A DNA stretch of 64,000 bases from Volvox africanus (taxonomy: Eukaryota; Chlorophyta; Chlorophyceae; Chlamydomonadales; Volvocaceae): contig BSDZ01000013.1 in NCBI GenBank assembly GCA_030268105.1, forward strand, positions 1,283,001 to 1,347,000. The letters are read 5' to 3'. The notes beneath the pieces were generated by a model. That model saw nothing but the letters and a program-made list of their open reading frames with translations. It was not told the origin of the DNA and did no database searches. Within the stretch, counting starts at the first letter, position 1. Every line of letters begins with the position of its first letter. A program made the position numbers and the translations under genes. Shown here in pieces: positions 53,677-64,000 of this stretch.

Positions 53677-56600
53677 TCAAGGCCGCGCCGCTGGCGCAGC
53701 GCCTGTAGTACGGCAGCTGGAGCTGCCGGAAAGGGTCGGAGACGGCGGCTCCGCGGACAGCGCTGTTGGCGCCGCCGGTGCTGCCACCGTCTCCAGCAAC
53801 CGATGTAGCTGTTGTTCAACTTGCGCCGCGGAGGGCCTGTTCTGCGGCTGGCGCTGCAGGCAGTGCAGTGCGATTGCGCGGTAGGCTTCGGGGCAGGCGG
53901 GCGGAAAGGCGGGGAAGATGCTGCTGTAGCGAGGGCCTTGCGCGGTCCGGATGCCGGCGCGGCGCCCGTGGTACAGCTCCCAGAGTATCACACCCAGGGA
54001 GAAGACTGTGTATGAAGGGGGGGAAGGGGTAGGGGCAGGGGGCAGGGGAGGGTGTATGTGTGTGTGTGTGTGTATAAATAGAGAGGAGGGGGGAGGGGGG
54101 GAAAGAGACACGCACATAGATTGAAAACGGAAAACGCCCAGATCAGCCTAAACAAGCAACCGCATGGACGAGGAAAATGTGCTTAAGTGCTTAGGGGAGA
54201 TCAGAAAGGGTGCAATAGGGAGGGAGGGAACAACGAAACAATACCCAACATTTCCCAAAACCCTAAAACCCTAAAACCTCAAAACCGCCGAAGCCCCAAA
54301 ACTCCGAACGCGGGAGGACCAGACCTTACAAGGCATTTGGACCCACCATCGGAAGCAGGACCCACTTGGGCCTTACGATAACCATACGCGGGAAGTGATG
54401 TTGCGGGAATGCACGGCACGGCACGCCAGCAGGCGCAAGGCAACACACCGTCGTCATCATACACATATATTTTTGTGTATGCCGTACCGGGTGCCGGTAA
54501 TCCAGCAGGCAAAGCGAGCGGACAGTTGCACGGTGAGGGTTTATTGCGGCATCATTTAGAAGGTAAGTAAGTAAAGGGAGGATAGACAAAAGCAGAAAAG
54601 ATAGGTCGTGATGTACATGCTGTATATCGTGACTGCCCTGGCAGTAGCATAAAAAAACACTTTTTGCTTTTGCTCCCCCGCATAAACACGACCTTAGACA
54701 TAAAGCATCAGTATGCATCTCAATTTCGCACGGCGCCGAATTAACATGCGGTACAATGTCGTAACATGCCGTACCTTCATGACCACGGTCGGGCATACGT
54801 AGAACATGGTGCCCATTCGCAAATTGCTCAGATGGGAGCGGTTCTTGGGCAACATGACACTTGATTGGGATTGCGATTGTGGAAGTAGTTCAGGCGCCAC
54901 GATATCAATAGAATCAATAAATATCAATAATATCAATAAAATCAGGATAACATCCCCTGGCGAAATGTGGGGAGCTATCTTGCACAGAGGGGGCCACTGT
55001 GTCGGAAAATCTCCTGGGGCGGATACATCTCTGTCTCTCTCTCTGGGGCGGTTACACGCTATACACCTTAACGACTACCCCAGAGCTGCTGCCGAATTCG
55101 CGCACCTGAGACCAAAATCCGCGACCTTGACCACAAGCCCTGAGGGCTCCCTGGAGTCTCTCTTCAACAGTACATTGTTGGGGTTCAGATCTGCAGTTCC
55201 GTACAGTCACACTTGAAATTGCAGGTTGCGGGCGTCCCGACACAGTAAGGGGGCCGGGGGAGGGGGCGGGGCTGGGGGCATAAGGAGAACAACAAACCCA
55301 CCGCGCGGGCCCCACGGGTCGCATGGGTCCCACGGGTCACAAGAAATATGCTGAGGGCACTGTGCAGTTTACCATAAGCGCTTTTCCTTGCCATGCCGGG
55401 GACCCATAGAATAGGGCATCGTGGGGCGCCAGGAAATGTTACGGCTCGACAGTCCGCAAAACTGGGGATGTTCTGCAGACACATGCTGCAAGATAAAGAA
55501 GAGTTATACCCTGTAAAGCTGCCCGCTGAGTACGACAATCTGGATTGATTGGAAATTGCATCCCATGAAACCCGAGTGACACACGACTCACCCTTGATGG
55601 ATATGCTCCGAAACTCAAAACCCTGAAAAGAAAACCCGGGGAAACTCCTGCTCTTCGTACTCACCCCCGTGGATGATCCTCTTCGAATGGAGGTACGACA
55701 GAGCGCTAGTAATGCCCAGCGCCAGTGCCACCACGGAGGGCTGCAGGCACATGCAGTGCACGTTTAGGCCCCGTGCAGCATTTTGGCAAGTACGGCATGA
55801 ACGGGAATATTAGGCGGTGTACAAGAGATACGGGTTGTCGCCCTACTCCGAAATTAGTCAGTGACAAAAGACAACGGATCAAAGGCCGATGTACGGCAGC
55901 TGAGGGAGAGGTTCACGGCGACATAAAATAGTTTCGCGCGCACATCCGTATACAACATTGGAAAATTATCGACTCATTAATGCTGAATTCGAATGATGCT
56001 AGATTTTCAGCTCTGATTCAATTCTCCTGTTTCTCATATGCAGCTTGCCGTACTAAACTCAACATATACGCACGTGACGTACGACATGAAACAACGGTGG
56101 TGAGGATATCGGCATTCGGGATCGCACCAGATTGGGGGCTCCAGGGAGGGGCCACATATCCAGATCACCGTACACCTCCGCCAAGGGCCCTGCATCAGCG
56201 AACTCCTGAATGATGTACAGCCGCCAGTCCTGTGCCAGTGTGTGGAGTACGATTAAAAATCGTGTAAGAACCATTCTACGCAGACATGTCCCGCCGTGTT
56301 TGACCTTTACCATGTATAATAACGGGCATGAAATGCAAGCGAAAACCCCTCATCTAGGATCGACGGATTTACTCACACTTCCGTGCATTCGTACACGCCG
56401 AATACAGCCGCCCTCCCCTTTCACCCCCGATACACACACACCATTATGGCCGCGCCACCACCTCCGGCACCGCCACTGCTGCCGCTGCCTTCACCTATGG
56501 CGCTGGCGCTAAGCCGCCGTTTTGCTGTCTGCATAAGCGATGGCAGTGCCGCTGCCGCCGTCGCCGCTGTTGGCGGCGGCGGCGGCGCAAACTCATCCAG

Positions 56601-59600
56601 GAGCCGTCCGCCGGCGCCCACTGCCGCCAAGGCGGTGGCGGGCAAACCCGTGGGTCGTGCGCTCCACTGCCCTCCAGGGAGGGGCTCCACCTCTGCAGAG
56701 TAGATTGAGATGATGTTGGGGTGGCTGACGGAGGCGCTGAGGGTGGCCTCACGTAAGGCCCGCCGGCGGGCATCATCGTCTGCCGCGGCGGAAAACACGA
56801 GCGTCTTGACGGCCACGGCGAGACCATTCCAGGTGCCTGTCCAAAAAGTGAATGTACAGGAACGCCATGAGGTCACGCCACATAATCAGCAGCAGAGTTA
56901 GCATGACGGACTTGGAGGGTGGGCAAACCACGTGGCCAACCAAGAGGTACGGCTGTACGGAAATGACGGGAGCTACGGGAGGCAGGAAAGAGAAACAGAC
57001 TGAGCAAAGGTTGGGATGTCGTACGGAGTGTGTTTTTCTCCCTGGTTTCGGTGCCGCAATAACGTAGAGCTATAACCCACCACGGTAGACCGTGCCCCAA
57101 GAACCGCAGCCCAAGACGCCCTCCAGCCGCAGCTGCGGCGCGTTGATGCTTTGTTGGTTTTTAACTGGCAGTTGGGAGTTGGGAGTTGACAGGCCCCCAA
57201 GTTGCGATGCCGTCCTCCGTTTGCTGCTGCCGTCAAGCTCGGCTATCGCCGCCGTGACGGCAGCAAGACCGGCGGCACCAGGGCTGACGGCAGCGCTGAC
57301 GCCGCCGCCGCCGTCTTCACTCTCGTCCTCAGCGTTAAAGCTGGAGACGGAATCCAATGCAGAGTTGGAGTCAGAAACCGATTGTCGGTTACCATCGTTT
57401 CTTGTATGGCCATCGCCGCCGACGCTGCCGACGCTGCCGTCACTGATGCCGTACCATCTGTACTGCCGATGGCCGGCGCCATCATCGCAACCACTGCCGC
57501 CTCTATCACTGCTCAAGTCCTCAATGTTGACGCCGCTGCCGAACCTATCAGGAGAGGTTGTGCGGTTGCCGCTGAGGAGATCATCATAGCTACTACCGCT
57601 GACGCCGACGCCATCGCAATTGCTGACGACGCTGGCGCTACGGCCGCAGCCGCTAGCCCCGACAGTCACACCAAGTCCGCGCAAAGATAAGGGCTGTTGA
57701 ATGGAAGGCGAGCTGGTGAGGGAGGTGGCGCCCGGGGAGAGGCGACCGCACCGGCGGCCTGTGGGCCCCACGTCCTGGCGCGCAGGGAAAGTATGACACT
57801 CATGCAGTTAGTACAACATTCAGTTGGTTAGTCAAATGTACTGTGTACAATATATTTGTGTGGGATAGGGGGGTACAGCTTCACCCGCGGCCACTAACCT
57901 GGCAGTCCCTACCTTCCCCGGTATTTCGGGGCACCCTCATCCGGTCTCCCATGCCGACTTCTCCGAATTCAGTGCTCTTCCCGGGTTCAGCACCCACCAC
58001 TGGCATCCAGAGGAATCTGCCGAATCAACTAAGGCGTCAACTCCGCTCCTGGTCAGCTCGCAGGTCACTATAATCTGGTCCTTCACCGTCCATCGACATG
58101 AGGGCACCCTGCCCTCTGCCTGTTGAGGGACTTTGGCCCGCTCTTGGTCGGGTCGAACCTGGAATATATGTATACTTAGCGTACCTAGTAAATACAGTTG
58201 AATATATGGTAATAGAATCTAATGTTCGAAGTTTCTACAGCTGTAAGCCAGGTCAGGAACTATCATGAGCTAAGATAGTAAAAAAAGTCAACTCGCCTGA
58301 GGCATAAGCGACGCTGACCCATGGGTCAACCCTTGGCCTGGATCGAGCCCGAGGAAAACGCAGCTGTGGTCACCGTTAGCGTTGCTACTGCCGCCGATGG
58401 CGGCCGTGGCGGTGGCGGTGGCGGCGGCGCAGGCACCCGAAACGGCATCCCCTGGCGCGTAACTTGCTATAGGTGATCTCGGCAGCGCGATGATGGCGCT
58501 ACTCCAGGTGGCTGTTCCGGGAGCTGCGGCGGCAGTAGCCGACACTGCGGAAGTGCCTTCCCTTGCTGCTACAGCAACAAACAGGTTCGGTGGCCCTGGG
58601 AATAAGCTGTAGCAATGATCGCTAGGTGGCAGCGGAGCCTCAACACCTTCATCGTCGGCGCCACGCAAGCGGCGGCGTCGCTGTCGCCGTCGCTGCTCTT
58701 CCACGCTGTCCAACAAGCAGTCGCTGACCAAGCCGCCGCCGCCGCCGCCGCCGATGTCGCCGCCACTGGCAACGTTGGGAGCGGCGGTGTCGCCGCCCTC
58801 GGCCGCATTGGCGGCATCAGCGCCAGCGTTCACGCCGGTTATATGTCGTGAGAAGACCAGAGCCACGTGTTTGGAGAATAAGGCCCCACACCGTTGATGG
58901 GGGTTGCGGCTGTATTGGCAACTGCTGCAGCGGTGGCGAGCAAGGACTAGACACGCGAACACTACAGCCAGCGCAAGGACGGCTGCCACCGCTGCAGTGC
59001 AAGCGACCATGACCTGCTGGCCATATGGTTGAGAAGGGTGTCAGATACCTTCGTGTATGTTTATGCGCATATGTGTCGGCAACACGGCAAGTAATGACGG
59101 TATGCGTGTGCCCACATGCGGGTATGAGTGTAGGTATTCGGGTACGCGTGTAGGGGGGGGGGGTTGACAGAAGACTCTTCCCTCGTCGTCATTAGGGTTC
59201 GAACCGCAATTGATTGGCCTTCCATTCCGTAACACTTTTAAAAGAACCCGCCTTCGCAAAAATAAACTTTCCTACCAACGTCATGAGCTAAACAAGTCCG
59301 TTTCCATATTGTATTCTCAATACCGGTCTAAATTCAACGAATGACTATTAGTAAATAGCAGTTTACAGTTAATCCCACCTCTGCACTATGAGGCCACCGT
59401 GACGTCGTGGTGGGCGGGAGGGAGGGGGAGGAGGGGAGAGGAGGGGGTTCCAGTTGCTGCAGCAGGATGAACAAACACGTGTCACCGGGGGCCGTGTCGA
59501 GGCAAGATTGCGGTACGACTGAATCCGCAACATCGTACGACTGGACAGCAATGTATGTGTAGCCGCCGTACTGGTGGCCCTGGAAGGCCAGTGAGCTGTG

Positions 59601-61084
59601 TGTGTGCGCGCGTATGCGTATTTGTGTGTATGTTTACACGTCGGGGCCAACATTTGGAGAGAACACGGGGGAGGGGGGGAGGTCTCAAGTCACTTTTGCT
59701 GAGTCTCAGAGGTATCAGTTCGGAGAGACCTAGTTTGGCCGTAATCCAGCCCCAAGTATTTAATGCCTTATTGCCTCCTAAGTGATTTTCGAAAACGTCC
59801 GTGTCCTGTACCACCGTATTCCCGTACTGATCCGTATTATGCTGCTGGCAGCTTGGGGCTAAGGTGAAAAGGCCGTCATGGTGAGCAGGCTGCTTCCTTA
59901 GCGCTCGCTGGCTGTTAACCCACTGAGCTAAGACCAGCAACAACTCGCCCCGCCCCACTTCATGTTAAGGGAAAGCAGCAGCAAGTTGGCCAACTGAATT
60001 AACTGCCGGATTGAATTAACCGGATTGGTAACTGGCTTAGCAAGCAAACTGAATTATTGACTGGCTGCCTCATCGCCTTTGTTAGCTCCAGAACCAATGT
60101 ACGCCAAAAAACCCCAGCAGCGGACCACAACAATGCAATCTCCGCGAGCCCCACCCTGACCGGTTACGTGAGAGATGAAAGCAGAGGCCACATAAACCCA
60201 TGTGTTTTGTGGACGGTTCGGCATTCTAGGATACGTGGACTTGGCTCTGTAGTTTTTGGTATTACTGTTTCCGCCCTTCATGATAGAGTACGACGCCAAT
60301 GGTACGACGTCCGTATTACCTATCTTCTGCCACCACTGTCGCAAAGTTCCCGAGCCAAACCGCCTCCGCCACATCCACACGCGCCGGGCTGCCGGTGGTG
60401 CTGTACGACAGGTTTTGATGTACGACACATTCTTGTACGGTCCTCCCGCCATCCGGCGTCTCCGGCCTGTGAGTGGCGAGCAGGTTGATAACCTCCGCTG
60501 CGGCAGGGAAGCCGGCGCGGCGGCGAAGTACGCAGCTTCGAAACTCGACAAATGCACCAACGGACTGTCGGAGAGGCTTGATGAACGTTCCGCTGCGTTC
60601 CAGGTGGTTTCGGATCTGGGACAGAAAAATTGCAGAAGTATGGGCGGTCTCACTCGATCTAGTGTGCTGCATTTTTATCTGGATATGGATTGAACATTTT
60701 GGTAGGGTTCATGGTAACGCCGTACAGTATGTACCCTACCTCCAAACCGACGAAGCGCAATAAGCAGCCAGGTGCGAGGCTGAACAGAGCATCTAGATTG
60801 TTGAAGTCTAGTAAGACGTATGTTTTTGAGAATAGGTGATTGGGTCCCGCCGTAAGGGTCAAGGAGCGGGTAATGATTGCCGAAACGCCGGCCGAAGTGT
60901 TCCAAATCGATCCATCCAGCACCAATGTATCATTCAAAAATATCGTGTTAACAGATGGGTTTCTAATTGCTGCCAGTAAGTCTTGTGTTGTCGACACGGT
61001 AGCTGTTCCTCCTCCCGACGCTACGCGTAAAAATAAAAGGCAGGCGGAGAAAGAAACTAGAACGTACTCTGTAAGTAACTGCAT
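53677..61084 (-). CDS. Receptor-like protein kinase with secreted ectodomain, TM helix and kinase domain
   Basis: Supported exons, 5' to 3': 60740-61084, 60320-60615, 59379-59579, 58297-59013, 57081-57774, 56442-56836, 56128-56229, 55665-55740, 55106-55190, 54775-54859, 54347-54371, 53677-54005. The 9 exons from 59013 down close in frame (835 codons). One exon between 60320 and 59580 is unresolved, because phase 2 must become phase 0. The start MQLLTEYVLVSFSACLLFLR is a signal peptide. The ectodomain (TQDLLAAIRNPSVNTIFLND; GGYTYIAVQSYDV; VVPQSCLDTAPGDTC) resembles the beta-helix ectodomains of volvocine receptor-like kinases. A 23-residue transmembrane helix is coded at 58938-59013, then a long Ser/Gly-rich juxtamembrane part. 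Kinase motifs: LGCGSWGTVYRG, VAVK, HGDLNPNNVLL, VADFGLS, MGTMFYVCPTVV, ASDVFSLGVILWELYHGRR, NRPSAAQVEQQL. Catalytic Lys, Asp and DFG are present; HRD is HGD and APE reads CPT. Confidence 0.85.
54255..54286. repeat. Interstitial telomere-like tract
   Basis: Two to three CCCTAAAA-type units followed by degenerate ones, in a kinase-gene intron next to the 25-base exon. Confidence 0.6.
57861..58112 (-). repeat. Dispersed repeat, copy 2
   Basis: Second copy of the element at 39069-39340, here inside the kinase-gene intron that follows the transmembrane exon. The minus strand keeps IIVTCELTRSGVDALVDSAD, then loses frame. It is more decayed than copy 1. Confidence 0.65.
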
Positions 61085-62671
61085 ATGGAATTGATTTTGT
61101 GGTGCTAGGTTTTGGATATCACGATGTGCATTTCTCTTTCTCGGAATTAAACCTTACAAGAAGGCATTGTTTTCCGCTTGCTATCTAAGATATAAAATCA
61201 CGATTCTCAACAGAAATGTAGGAATTGTATACTTGCCCTTGCTGAGTTCGCTATGCTTTGCTTGAGTACTACACACTGCAGTACTCAAAGGAAACAGTTA
61301 ATCCGTGAAGGTTATCGGCATCGTTATAATACCCACTACATAAACCACTTCCAACTTGAGATTTTTGTTTATGCAGGGTTAAATTCCTCTAGCTTGTTGT
61401 TTGGTGCACTGTCGAAAGGACTGCGGACCTAGTCCCAGGGTTCGCAGAACTCTGAGAGCGAGACCGTTTTCATGCGGCATGAATCGTAAAAACTCACCGA
61501 TTATAAAAGATATCAGTGTTATATGTTAGGGTGAATAAAATGACACGGAGCATTGCCACCATAGCTGTACCGATACACTAGCGCCGGTGTATGACCAGAC
61601 CTTGTCAGCTAAGTTGCAATAATCCTAAGTTGGAATACAGGTAAAATATCATATCGGTCACACGATTACGGTTGAACTTACAGTAAACTCAATTTGTGAG
61701 GACCTGGTCTTCTATTATTTTACGATTGTGCTCAGATTCCGTGACATGAAATCGCATGCTCTAAACATTATAAAACGCCCTAATCGTAAGTAAGGAGTTG
61801 AATACGGATTTCGATTCGCTGAAATGTTACGTTAAACTTGTTACCATTCTCACTTACAGCCGGTAAGTTAGCTTGAAAGTTTACCAATTCATTTTGTTTT
61901 TGAACCACTAGTAGATGAATTTTATGTATATTAAACCTCTTTCTTCAGCCTAGCACAGGGTATGCAAGCTAAATCCTTACGCAGCATGACTACACCGTAG
62001 CGAACCATTAGTTGCTCAGTACAACACCATCATCGTCATCATCATCATCATCATCATGCGGGGTCCAGTGTCACAGAGATTCAGCCGCCAAGCGACGAAT
62101 GAGGCATGGTCGCGCGGTAGCCGCTGCACCTGCCGCGCTAAGCGTTACATACCACCAGGCAAACAACGCAACATTGCTCTAGACGGTGACAGTTCCTCTC
62201 GGCGAAAGGCATCGACACCTAGAGGTGTGTTGTATTCGTACTTCGCTCCGAAATCATGCCCCGTTGGCGCTCCGTGCGGTCCATTTCAAAAAACAGGTAT
62301 TATCATGGATGCGCCTCAGATTATAGCCGCTCATGGAATATGGAAGCGATAAATAAGTAGCCTTTCCGGTCGGCTGCTCCGGCCCCGTGTGCACCCTTCG
62401 GGTCTTCCAAGCCACACATCAATGCACCTGCAAGTACACACACACACATACATACGCACACACGCGCGCACATATACACACGCCCCGCAAAATCCCGCAC
62501 CTGCTGTTTGTCTGATTACCTGGATTCTGGATTCCGGATTGCGAGTTGCGAGTCAAACCAGGCGACGACCTTTCCTGACGCCCGGTGAGCTGTTCCTCGT
62601 CTATAAGTGTGATGGGGGAGGGCCCCAGGCTACAACAAAATCTCGTCACTTATCACGCTTGAGTCATTCAG
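61085..62671. promoter_or_regulatory. Divergent interval, receptor kinase (-) and right-edge gene (+)
   Basis: 1.6 kb holding the kinase promoter and, probably, upstream exons or the promoter of the right-edge gene. A (CAT)n tract lies at 62029-62057. A frame from 62056 to 62352 starts with ATG inside that tract but has no supporting domain. A (CA)n tract lies near 62435-62480. Confidence 0.45.
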
Positions 62672-63253
62672 GTGTTCATTCGCCGATGCGCAGATCGCGC
62701 TCCGCCGGGTCAGGACGATTTGCTGCGCGAGCTGAATAGTGGCGGCGTGGGCTGGTTGCGGGATGAAGAGGAGCAGGACTGGGGATTGGACGACGTGGCA
62801 GGTGGGTCAGCTCTTATATAGGCTCAGGAAAAAAGTCAAAGCGAAAAGGTCCTTTGTACATACCTCTTCCCCTCCTAAAGTTCCTCATTTTTTCTTTCCC
62901 TACCTCTCACTCTTTGAGACCCGCCGTCAAACACTCTGGTGCTGGATGCTGGCCCTCCCTCTCACACAGGACGCCTTTCCACTCGTACATAGTCGTAAAT
63001 AGTCCGTACACGGTCGTAATAACTCGTACATAGTCGTATAGCCCGTACACGGTCGTAATATCCGTACAGAGTGCGCTAAGAGCTCCTAAGTCCTCTCGTT
63101 ACCCCCTTCCTGCCCCATCCCGCGCTATATCTATTGTATTGAGTCGGATGGGATTGTGCACCCCACCACCACTACGTCCTGAATCGCCTGTCTCTCTCTC
63201 TCTTGTTCTAATGGTTCGTAAAGATAATTGACATCATCACACCTTTGCGGCCA

Positions 63254-63294
<41 letters not shown>

Positions 63295-64000
63295 ACATTA
63301 CAACCCCTCCCCCTTTCGCGTACAGAACACGCAAAGGCTCGCGACCAGCAGCAGCTGCAGAGATTTGGCAGTCCGTCTGCCGCCGATGGCCCAGCGCCTT
63401 ACCATGCCAACGACCGCGATGGCCGCAGTTCGGACAGCAGCGGCGGTGGCGCTGGAGGCACCGGCCGCCGACATGATGGCCGGCACCGCCGCATCGATGC
63501 GGCCAATCCTAAGACCCATGGGTCACCCCTGGCGTCTGGTCTCGCGAGCATCAGCACTGAGGGAGAGACAGCCAAGGATAGCGGGGTGTTCAGCGACAGC
63601 CGCAGTCGTGGCCTGTTGAACTCCAAATTTCAGAATGTCGAAAGTGCTGGAGGTGTCAAAAGTGTCACCGCTGCTGCTGCCGCCGCCGCCGCAGTTGCTC
63701 CCGGCAGTGCCGATGTGCGGGAGGTCAGAGGGCATGCAGCGGAAGTGAGTCTCGGAGCAGCCTCCGCGTCAACGGGCACAGCGATACCGGAGAGTTCTAA
63801 GAGGCTACGAGGGAAGGGCCGTACGACTGTGGAGATGGAGTCGTCGTACGCTCGATGTAACCCTGAAGTTGTGGAGGTACATGGTGGCTAATACGCTCAC
63901 ATTCTACATTGTTTAAGTAATTTTCTTCTCAATTTGATGGTACAGTGCCTGTCTCTCCGTAAAGTCTTAGAAATCTATACCATTTTTTGCATTCAAGTAA
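62672..64000 (+). CDS. Unrecognised gene, two internal exons, runs off the window
   Basis: Exon 62672-62801 starts after TCATTCAG and gives VFIRRCADRAPPGQDDLLRE and then GWLRDEEEQDWGLDDVA. Exon 63326-63876 follows after TTTCGCGTACAG; phases match (G + AA = Glu). It gives EHAKARDQQQLQRFG, then about 170 residues rich in Ser, Gly, Ala and Arg (GTGRRHDGRHRRID, ESSKRLRGKGRT), ending in NPEVVE before a GT donor at 63877. The acidic and basic balance and the frame-consistent junction support real coding. The first exon is upstream and unseen, the rest lies beyond the window. No family recognised. Confidence 0.6.
62982..63072. repeat. Imperfect tandem repeat of CGTACA(T/C)..GTCGTA units
   Basis: Two copies of a unit of about 40 bases, each made of a CGTACATAGTCGTA half and a CGTACACGGTCGTA half, plus a partial third. 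It lies in the intron of the right-edge gene. Confidence 0.8.
63253..63293. repeat. (CACCGA)n hexanucleotide array
   Basis: About seven units just upstream of the second exon of the right-edge gene, within the intron. Confidence 0.95.

Noticed and set aside
59185..59215. GGGTTCGAACC resembling a tRNA T-arm
   Set aside because: No acceptor stem, D-arm or anticodon arm can be formed around it.

Overview
This window is nuclear DNA from a green alga, most likely a volvocine (Chlamydomonas/Volvox relatives). The evidence is: intron-dense genes with GT..AG borders; TGTAA polyadenylation-type signals after stop codons; Ala/Gly/Gln-rich low-complexity proteins; abundant (GT)n, (TTA)n and other microsatellites; and nuclear genes for chloroplast proteins, including the CF0 subunit II of ATP synthase. 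I rebuilt the gene models by hand from splice-site phase. Each complete model closes with no frame error across all its exons.

Layout from left to right: (1) the 3' end of ATPG (+, 1-332). (2) A 5 kb gene-free stretch. (3) A thylakoid-lumen PsbP-domain protein (-, 5336-8444, 6 exons, 387 aa), divergent from (4) a 1096-aa HAT/TPR-repeat protein (+, 8968-15451, 10 exons), possibly an HCF107/Mbb1-type organelle RNA factor. (5) A CXIP4/SREK1IP1-type zinc-knuckle protein with an Arg/Glu-rich tail (-, 16620-18635, 4 exons). (6) Chloroplast aspartate-semialdehyde dehydrogenase (-, 19940-23218, 9 exons, 373 aa), only 354 bp from the start of (7) a very large coiled-coil plus low-complexity protein (+, 23573-37360, 14 exons, about 3181 aa). 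(8) A DUF2264 protein (-, 39613-41843, 4 exons, 394 aa). (9) A TALE-class homeodomain transcription factor (+, 44270-50927, 10 exons, 1070 aa), related to the KNOX/BELL-type regulators that include volvocine GSP1/GSM1. (10) A receptor-like protein kinase with signal peptide, ectodomain, transmembrane helix and kinase domain (-, 53677-61084). (11) Two exons of an unrecognised gene running off the right edge (+, 62672-end).

The genes alternate between convergent and divergent pairs, so several promoters are probably shared intervals. Three or four products act in the chloroplast: ATP synthase, PsbP-like, aspartate-semialdehyde dehydrogenase and perhaps the HAT protein. The two most interesting loci are neighbours: the TALE homeodomain gene and the receptor-like kinase. 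They are a candidate transcriptional regulator and a candidate surface receptor, but nothing in the sequence links them functionally.

Repeats are mostly in introns and gaps: (TTA)n, (ATATT)n, (TATATG)n, a cluster of three adjacent arrays at 42.9-43.3 kb, short interstitial telomere-like tracts, and two diverged copies of a dispersed element (39.1 kb and 57.9 kb) that may be retroelement remnants. I saw no rRNA, tRNA, CRISPR or intact transposon.
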